Shown here: piece after piece, positions 7,175 through 10,412 of the stretch
Layout: each line of letters starts with the position of its first letter
How positions within the stretch are numbered: the stretch's first letter is position 1
NCBI GenBank assembly: GCA_030740335.1
Contig: JASLXL010000260.1
Location: forward strand, 1-10,412
DNA from: SAR202 cluster bacterium
GTDB lineage: Bacteria; Chloroflexota; Dehalococcoidia; SAR202; CAJWER01
Direction: 5' to 3'
Length of the DNA stretch: 10,412 nucleotides
Made by a program: the position numbers and the translations under genes
The notes under the pieces: model-generated
Told to the model about the DNA's origin: nothing
Databases searched by the model: none
Seen by the model: the letters and a program-made list of their open reading frames with translations, nothing else

Positions 7175-7936
7175 ATGAGGCTGGCGTTGATCGTCGAGTA
7201 CGATGGAACCGCGTATGGCGGCTATCAGTACCAGAACAATGCGCCGAGTATTCAGGAGGAGTTGGAAAAAGCGATAACGAGGCTGACACGCGAGAATACG
7301 CGCGTCAGCGGGGCTGGGCGAACCGATTCGGGAGTCCATGCCCTGGGCCAGGTAGTAGCCTTCGACACCGAGGCGGAGTACCCGCCCGAGACCTTCGTCA
7401 AGGCGCTGAATCACTATCTGCCCGACGACATAGCGGTTAGAGAGGCCTATAGGGTAGACTCTGGTTTCGATCCGCGACGAATGGCACTGAGTCGACTATA
7501 CATATACAGGATGTACACCGGTGCGACGAGATCGCCTCTGATCCGTCGGACCACCTACCGAGTCGGTGCAGGGCTGAAGTTGAAGCGAATGAGGAGAGCA
7601 GCGCGGCACCTGGTTGGGGTCCATGACTTTGCGGAGTTTGCAGGACCGTTGGAATGGCCCGATGCCAGTACCGTCCGCGAGATATTCGAGGCGAGAATTA
7701 GGTCCAAGGGAGACGAAATTACAATGGAGATCGAGGGTAACGCGTTCCTCCCTCACCAGGTGCGCCGGATGGCCGGAGCGCTGGTTGATGTGGGATTCGG
7801 GCGCCTGAGCCCCTCCGAGGTTTTGGCGATGGTGGACCGGCGCCCCGGCGCGGCGGTTGCTCGGTCGCTGCCTCCCCACGGACTTTGTCTGTCGAGAGTC
7901 AATTATGCGAATTTTCCGCCGAAAGTTGGTGCCTAG
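7175..7936 (+). CDS. truA: tRNA pseudouridine(38-40) synthase TruA
   Basis: TruA converts uridines 38, 39 and 40 in the anticodon arm of many tRNAs to pseudouridine. The 253-residue product shows the N-terminal VEYDGTAYGGYQYQ (7-20) and the catalytic GAGRTDSGVHALGQV (46-60), with the nucleophile D51. A second half contains ARHLVGVHDFAEFAG, NAFLPHQVRRMAGALVDVG and a C-terminal LPPHGLCLSRVNY motif. Length and domain order are normal for the family. The ATG at 7175 fits the MRLALIVEYDG start; the ribosome site is poor (GAGAAG). Its stop at 7934-7936 abuts the rplM ATG with no spacer. The truA-rplM-rpsI order is common in Gram-positive-type clusters. Confidence 0.96.
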   Translation: MRLALIVEYDGTAYGGYQYQNNAPSIQEELEKAITRLTRENTRVSGAGRTDSGVHALGQVVAFDTEAEYPPETFVKALNHYLPDDIAVREAYRVDSGFDPRRMALSRLYIYRMYTGATRSPLIRRTTYRVGAGLKLKRMRRAARHLVGVHDFAEFAGPLEWPDASTVREIFEARIRSKGDEITMEIEGNAFLPHQVRRMAGALVDVGFGRLSPSEVLAMVDRRPGAAVARSLPPHGLCLSRVNYANFPPKVGA

Positions 7937-8392
7937 ATGCAATCGTACATAAAACATCATGTAACGAAGAAGTCCGATCTGGAGCCAGGTTGGCACGTCG
8001 TGGACGCCGAGGGTAAGACCCTGGGTCGATTCGCCACAGAAATCGCGGTGCTGCTCATGGGCAAGCACAAGACCAATTACGTCCCAAATCTAAATACCGG
8101 CGATTTCGTGGTTGTCGTGAATGCCAATAAAATCTCGGTGACCGGCAAAAAACTAGAGCAGAAGATATACTATCGCTATAGTGGGTATCATGGGGGCTTG
8201 AACGAACAAAAGCTCTCGACCGTCCTTGAGAGGTCCCCAGAACGGGTTATCAAGCAGGCGGTCAAAGGGATGCTCCCCAAGAATACGATGGGCAAGCACA
8301 TGCTTTCCCGTTTGAAGATATACGCAGGGGAATCACACCCCCACGAGGCCCAGGTCAATGCCGGGCAGATTCAGCAGTCGGAGGAGGCCTAG
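7937..8392 (+). CDS. rplM: 50S ribosomal protein L13 (uL13)
   Basis: L13 is an early-assembling large-subunit protein. The 151-residue product has W19[38 protein letters not shown] (41-60), the [10 protein letters not shown] segment and [31 protein letters not shown]. This is about ten residues longer than the 142-residue E. coli protein, because of the extra C-terminal residues after the HPHEAQ motif ([11 protein letters not shown]). It starts at the ATG directly after the truA stop. Its 3' end supplies the ribosome site for rpsI (GGAGGAGG at 8380-8387), so the last codons do double duty. Confidence 0.97.
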   Translation: MQSYIKHHVTKKSDLEPGWHVVDAEGKTLGRFATEIAVLLMGKHKTNYVPNLNTGDFVVVVNANKISVTGKKLEQKIYYRYSGYHGGLNEQKLSTVLERSPERVIKQAVKGMLPKNTMGKHMLSRLKIYAGESHPHEAQVNAGQIQQSEEA

Positions 8393-8791
8393 TTGGAGCA
8401 GCAACAGCACTACTATTATGGCACTGGTCGGCGCAAGACGTCGGTAGCCAGGGTCAGGATCTACACTGAGCAGGGCCCGATTATCGTCAACGGCAGGACG
8501 ATGGATGAGATGTTCGGCTGGCCTACGTGGCGCGAACACATCACCGAGCCATTTCGGGTCACAGACACGGAGGGCCAACTCCGCGTTATCGCCAAGGTGA
8601 GCGGTGGTGGGGTGGTTAGCCAGGCCGGTGCTCTCCGACACGGCATCTCCAGGGCGCTATTGGAACTCGACGCAAGTTTGAGGCCGCGCCTCAAGAAGGC
8701 GGGCCTTCTCACTCGCGACGCCAGGGAGAAGGAGAGTAAGAAGTACGGTCTGAAACGGGCTCGCAAGGCCCAGCAGTGGACCAAACGCTAG
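8393..8791 (+). CDS. rpsI: 30S ribosomal protein S9 (uS9)
   Basis: S9 sits in the 30S head; its C-terminal tail reaches the P-site tRNA. The 132-residue product shows YYYGTGRRKTSVARVRIYTE (7-26), the internal VSGGGVVSQAGALRHGISRA region and the conserved C-terminus KKYGLKRARKAQQWTKR ending in the P-site Lys-Arg. It begins with TTG at 8393, touching the rplM stop, with the strong Shine-Dalgarno GGAGGAGG (8380-8387) 5 bases upstream; no ATG or GTG fits the N-terminus, so TTG is well supported. It is the last gene of the operon, 21 bp before the terminator hairpin. Confidence 0.97.
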   Translation: MEQQQHYYYGTGRRKTSVARVRIYTEQGPIIVNGRTMDEMFGWPTWREHITEPFRVTDTEGQLRVIAKVSGGGVVSQAGALRHGISRALLELDASLRPRLKKAGLLTRDAREKESKKYGLKRARKAQQWTKR

Positions 8792-8812
8792 TTGTAGTTC
8801 GACATAGCCAGT

Positions 8813-8852
8813 AAAGCAAACGCCCCCCGATCACCGGGGGGCGTTTGCTTTT
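8813..8852 (+). terminator. Strong intrinsic terminator of the ribosomal-protein operon
   Basis: The left arm AAAGCAAACGCCCCCCG (8813-8829) pairs without mismatch to 8835-8851, a 17-bp stem with a 5-nt ATCAC loop, ending in TTTT (8849-8852). The T run is short but the stem is exceptionally GC-rich and long. It begins 21 bp after the rpsI stop and so closes the whole secY-to-rpsI unit. The leading AAA gives a short T run on the other strand too, so some termination from the cinA side is possible. Confidence 0.94.
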
Positions 8853-8932
8853 GTAGTGGTATCGGGCCTTCAATCCGGTGGAGCGACACAGTCCAATCGT
8901 GACCACAAAGTGTTGTTTTCCTTCTAGCGCGG

Positions 8933-8955
8933 TTGAATGGTGCACTGTGTATAAT
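8933..8955 (+). promoter_or_regulatory. Candidate promoter with a consensus -10 box
   Basis: TATAAT at 8950-8955 is a perfect -10 hexamer in an otherwise GC-balanced spacer, directly after a terminator. TTGAAT at 8933-8938 resembles a -35 box but is only 11 bp away, too short for a standard sigma-70 promoter, and no good hexamer occurs at 16-18 bp. TGTG precedes the -10, close to but not exactly an extended -10. The expected start point (8961-8963) coincides with the first paired base of the hairpin that follows, which adds support. Confidence 0.5.
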
Positions 8956-9003
8956 GCAAAGCAGGGACAAGCGGATGTGGAAGACAGCTTATGGTTGGTC
9001 CCT

Positions 9004-9014
9004 AGAAAGGAGGT
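9004..9014 (+). promoter_or_regulatory. Extreme Shine-Dalgarno sequence
   Basis: AGAAAGGAGGT is complementary over 11 bases to the 3' tail of 16S rRNA found in many bacteria (ACCUCCUUUCU). No other ribosome site in the window approaches this length. AGGAGG (9008-9013) is 2 bases from the ATG at 9016 and 8 bases from an in-frame TTG at 9022; the latter is the better spacing. The 16S of this organism is not in the window, so the match rests on the general consensus. Confidence 0.6.
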
Positions 9015-9015
9015 A

Positions 9016-9054
9016 ATGGCATTGGATAGTAGTACGTGGAGGTGTTTCCGGTAG
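9016..9054 (+). CDS. Possible micro-peptide ORF (10-12 residues)
   Basis: From ATG at 9016 the frame reads MALDSSTWRCFR then TAG (9052-9054); from the better-spaced TTG at 9022 it would be a 10-residue peptide, MDSSTWRCFR. The only reasons to consider it real are the very strong ribosome site just upstream and its position inside a promoter-to-terminator unit. The peptide includes Trp, Cys, Phe and two Arg near its end, and its stop overlaps the base of the next hairpin. That layout recalls attenuator leader peptides, but there is no gene behind it to attenuate. It might equally be a ribosome-binding sponge with an incidental frame. I know of no named family with this peptide. Confidence 0.35.
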   Translation: MALDSSTWRCFR

Positions 9055-9077
9055 ATGTTCCCTGGAGCATCTCTAAC

Positions 9078-9114
9078 AAGGGGCCTCGCTTCGGCGGGGC
9101 CCCTTTACTTTTTT
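9078..9114 (+). terminator. Intrinsic terminator with TTCG tetraloop
   Basis: AAGGGGCCTCGC (9078-9089) pairs with GCGGGGCCCCTT (9094-9105) with one T-G pair, closing a stable TTCG tetraloop. It is followed by TAC and six Ts (9109-9114), a textbook + strand terminator. Since the operon has already ended at 8852, it implies transcription starting between the two terminators. On the minus strand the same hairpin lies about 40 bases past the cinA stop and is followed by only TTGTT, so it may also serve cinA less efficiently. Confidence 0.93.
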
Positions 9115-9145
9115 CTGATGTTGGGCTCGTTCGTGGAATACCCGG

Positions 9146-10396
9146 CTATTCAAACCCCTCGGTCAGGGCCATTCGCAACAGATCCACTGCGTTGATGCTC
9201 ATTCGTGTCCTGTCCGGAATGCCGCGACTCGCACTCTCGTAGATTCTCGATTTGAAAGCATTGCCATCTGTGATGGTAATTACGGTGCGGCCCTTGCCCA
9301 GATTGATAGCGGTATCGTCCGGGTCCTGTACACCGTGCAGCGCCAGGCCTAGGTCGGTCCCAGCCTGAAGCCTGATTGCACGCGCGATTTCGGCGGTAAG
9401 AGGTCCAATATCGGAAATCAGGTCCTTCGACCTCTCTGGTGCGCTGGAGTGTGCTAACAGCCGTTGAATCGCTGTGATGTCGTTGCCGATGATTCCCGTG
9501 ACAACATGCTCGTGGCTGGCATCGAGCATGCGTCCCGTGACTAGCCCGCCCGTCAGATCCTCGTAGACCGCAATGGTCTTATTGGATCGACTCAGCAGTG
9601 AGCCTACCGTGTCCTCCATCGACTCCTCGTCGATCGCAAACACCCGTGAGCCCAGGAGCTCCCGTACCTCCGCTTCGACGGGCGCAATTAACTTTGCCGC
9701 TTCTGTCTCGTCGGACGCTTTGGCTGCAATCCGCACGTCCACCTGCCCTGGGTGTGCCAGGACCCCCACGGTGGGGTTGCTGGAGCCCGAAATCAGATGG
9801 CCGATCCGCTCGTCCACCGCGCTCTCGCCCATGTCCGCAACCTTCAGCACACGGTAGGTGATCACATCGGAGAGATCGAATCTTTTTTGTAGATACGGAA
9901 CCACCTCGTTGTCGAACAACCACTTCATCTCAAATGGGACACCCGGCAACGCGATGACGACTCCCCTCTCGTCCTCCACGACAAAGGAGGGCGCGGTGCC
10001 ATTAGGGTTGTGCACCGGGATCGCCCCTTCAGGTATGTAGGCCTGTCTCTCGTTGTTCTTTGTCATGATGAACCCGCGACTTCGAAACCGCCGCTCGATG
10101 TCAGACAGCAAATCTGGGTGTAACGACAGCTTACGGCCTGTCACCTCGGCGATGACATCCCTGGTGATGTCGTCCTGTGTGGGGCCGATTCCTCCGCCCG
10201 TGATGACAACGTCGGACCGGTCCAGCGCCTGAGCGATCGCGGCTCCCATGCGCTCGTGGTTATCCCCGACTATCGTCTTGTGGAACAGATTTACGCCGAC
10301 GCTTGTGAGCCGTTGGGCCATCCACGCGGCGTTCGTGTCCACAATCTGCCCCAAAAGCAGTTCCGACCCGATCGACACGATTTCGGCGTTGGCCAT
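9146..10396 (-). CDS. cinA: CinA-family protein with degenerate C-terminal deamidase domain
   Basis: CinA proteins usually join an N-terminal COG1058 domain, related to MoCF molybdopterin-binding folds and reported in some members to hydrolyse ADP-ribose and similar pyrophosphates, to a C-terminal PncC domain that deamidates nicotinamide mononucleotide. In this 416-residue protein the first domain looks intact: IGSELLLGQIVDTNAAW (9-25), TGGGIGPTQDDITRD (66-80), ERQAYIPEGA (116-125), NPNGTAPSF (130-138) and ALPGVPFEMKWLF (149-161). The C-terminal domain (about 260-416) aligns by order and length, but the usual AESCTGG signature reads YEDLTGG (278-284), with Asp280 and Leu281 where Ser and Cys are expected. 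The later TGIAGPGG loop reads HGVQDPDD (354-361). The deamidase is probably inactive. The start at 10396 has GGAG five bases upstream. It converges on the ribosomal operon; its own promoter is outside the window. Confidence 0.93.
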   Translation of the reverse strand: MANAEIVSIGSELLLGQIVDTNAAWMAQRLTSVGVNLFHKTIVGDNHERMGAAIAQALDRSDVVITGGGIGPTQDDITRDVIAEVTGRKLSLHPDLLSDIERRFRSRGFIMTKNNERQAYIPEGAIPVHNPNGTAPSFVVEDERGVVIALPGVPFEMKWLFDNEVVPYLQKRFDLSDVITYRVLKVADMGESAVDERIGHLISGSSNPTVGVLAHPGQVDVRIAAKASDETEAAKLIAPVEAEVRELLGSRVFAIDEESMEDTVGSLLSRSNKTIAVYEDLTGGLVTGRMLDASHEHVVTGIIGNDITAIQRLLAHSSAPERSKDLISDIGPLTAEIARAIRLQAGTDLGLALHGVQDPDDTAINLGKGRTVITITDGNAFKSRIYESASRGIPDRTRMSINAVDLLRMALTEGFE

Positions 10397-10412
10397 GAGT
10401 ACTCCGTTGACG

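Larger units (their letters stand above)
8961..9114 (+). ncRNA. Candidate stand-alone small transcript (about 150 nt), possibly encoding a micro-peptide
   Basis: I recognise no RNA family. Reading from the likely start: AGGGAC (8963-8968) pairs with GTCCCT (8998-9003), and AAGC (8969-8972) with GCTT (8987-8990), forming a 10-bp helix with a 7-nt bulge on one side. The unpaired AGAAAGGAGGT (9004-9014) follows, then a 10-12-codon open frame, a small hairpin (9054-9071, GATGTTC with GAGCATC, one G-T pair) and a terminator (9078-9114). The parts fit between promoter and terminator with almost nothing left over. No + strand gene follows, since the next frame is cinA on the opposite strand, so it is not a leader for a downstream gene in this window. 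It is not a tRNA, not SRP RNA by its core motif, and not tmRNA. Confidence 0.5.

Noticed and set aside
8853..8932. Possible hairpin (GTGG/CCAC) or element after the first terminator
   Set aside because: Only a 4-bp complement with a long loop; nothing supportable is seen in this stretch.
9001..9030. Minus-strand resemblance to the 3' end of 16S rRNA (ACCTCCTTTCTA)
   Set aside because: The match stops after about 12 bases and none of the conserved upstream 16S sequence (GTAACAAGG and its flank) is present, so it is explained by a long Shine-Dalgarno on the + strand, not an rRNA fragment.
9036..9242. Open + strand frame of 68 codons across the second terminator
   Set aside because: It runs through the terminator hairpin and then antisense to the end of cinA, has no family resemblance, and its start lies inside the better-supported short frame.
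9579..9923. Long open frames on both strands within cinA
   Set aside because: They are shadows of the high-GC cinA coding frame, with low-complexity Arg/Gly/Pro/Ser composition and no family resemblance.

Overview
The window is a bacterial ribosomal-protein and housekeeping operon on the + strand, followed by a short intergenic region and one convergent gene. The plus-strand order is secY-adk-map-infA-rpmJ-rpsM-rpsK-[membrane protein]-rpsD-rpoA-rplQ-truA-rplM-rpsI, which is the end of the spc operon running into the alpha operon and then the L13/S9 pair. It closes with a near-perfect intrinsic terminator. cinA lies on the minus strand and converges on it. The cluster order, with map and infA after adk and truA between rplQ and rplM, together with fairly high GC and frequent GTG/TTG starts, points to a free-living bacterium of the broad Gram-positive/Chloroflexota type. 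The membrane-protein family and the wording of several proteins suggest Chloroflexota, perhaps a Dehalococcoidia/SAR202-like lineage. That placement is an impression from the proteins, not a computed phylogeny.

Region 1-4139 holds the SecY translocon subunit (5' end cut by the window), adenylate kinase with a zinc-type LID, type I methionine aminopeptidase, IF-1, L36 (37 codons, GTG start), S13 and S11. Region 4151-4966 is the first oddity: a 271-residue polytopic membrane protein of unknown function sits between rpsK and rpsD, 11 bp after the rpsK stop and on the same strand. Region 5043-8791 continues with S4, RNA polymerase alpha (acidic extensions at both ends), L17 (GTGA overlap with rpoA), TruA, L13 and S9. 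Most junctions are a few bases or less, so this is read as one co-transcribed unit supplying ribosomes, RNA polymerase alpha, secretion of nascent membrane proteins, N-terminal Met removal, nucleotide balance and tRNA modification.

Region 8813-9145 lies between the operon and cinA. After the operon terminator comes an apparently self-contained small transcription unit. It has a TATAAT box, a 5' hairpin beginning at the expected start point, an 11-nt sequence complementary to the usual 16S rRNA 3' tail, a 10-12-codon open frame, a second small hairpin, and a strong terminator with a TTCG loop and six Ts. No gene lies behind it on that strand, so it is not an ordinary leader. This is the best candidate here for something undescribed.

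Region 9146-10396 (minus) encodes a CinA-family protein. Its N-terminal COG1058 domain looks intact, but its C-terminal PncC-type NMN deamidase domain has lost the catalytic signature.
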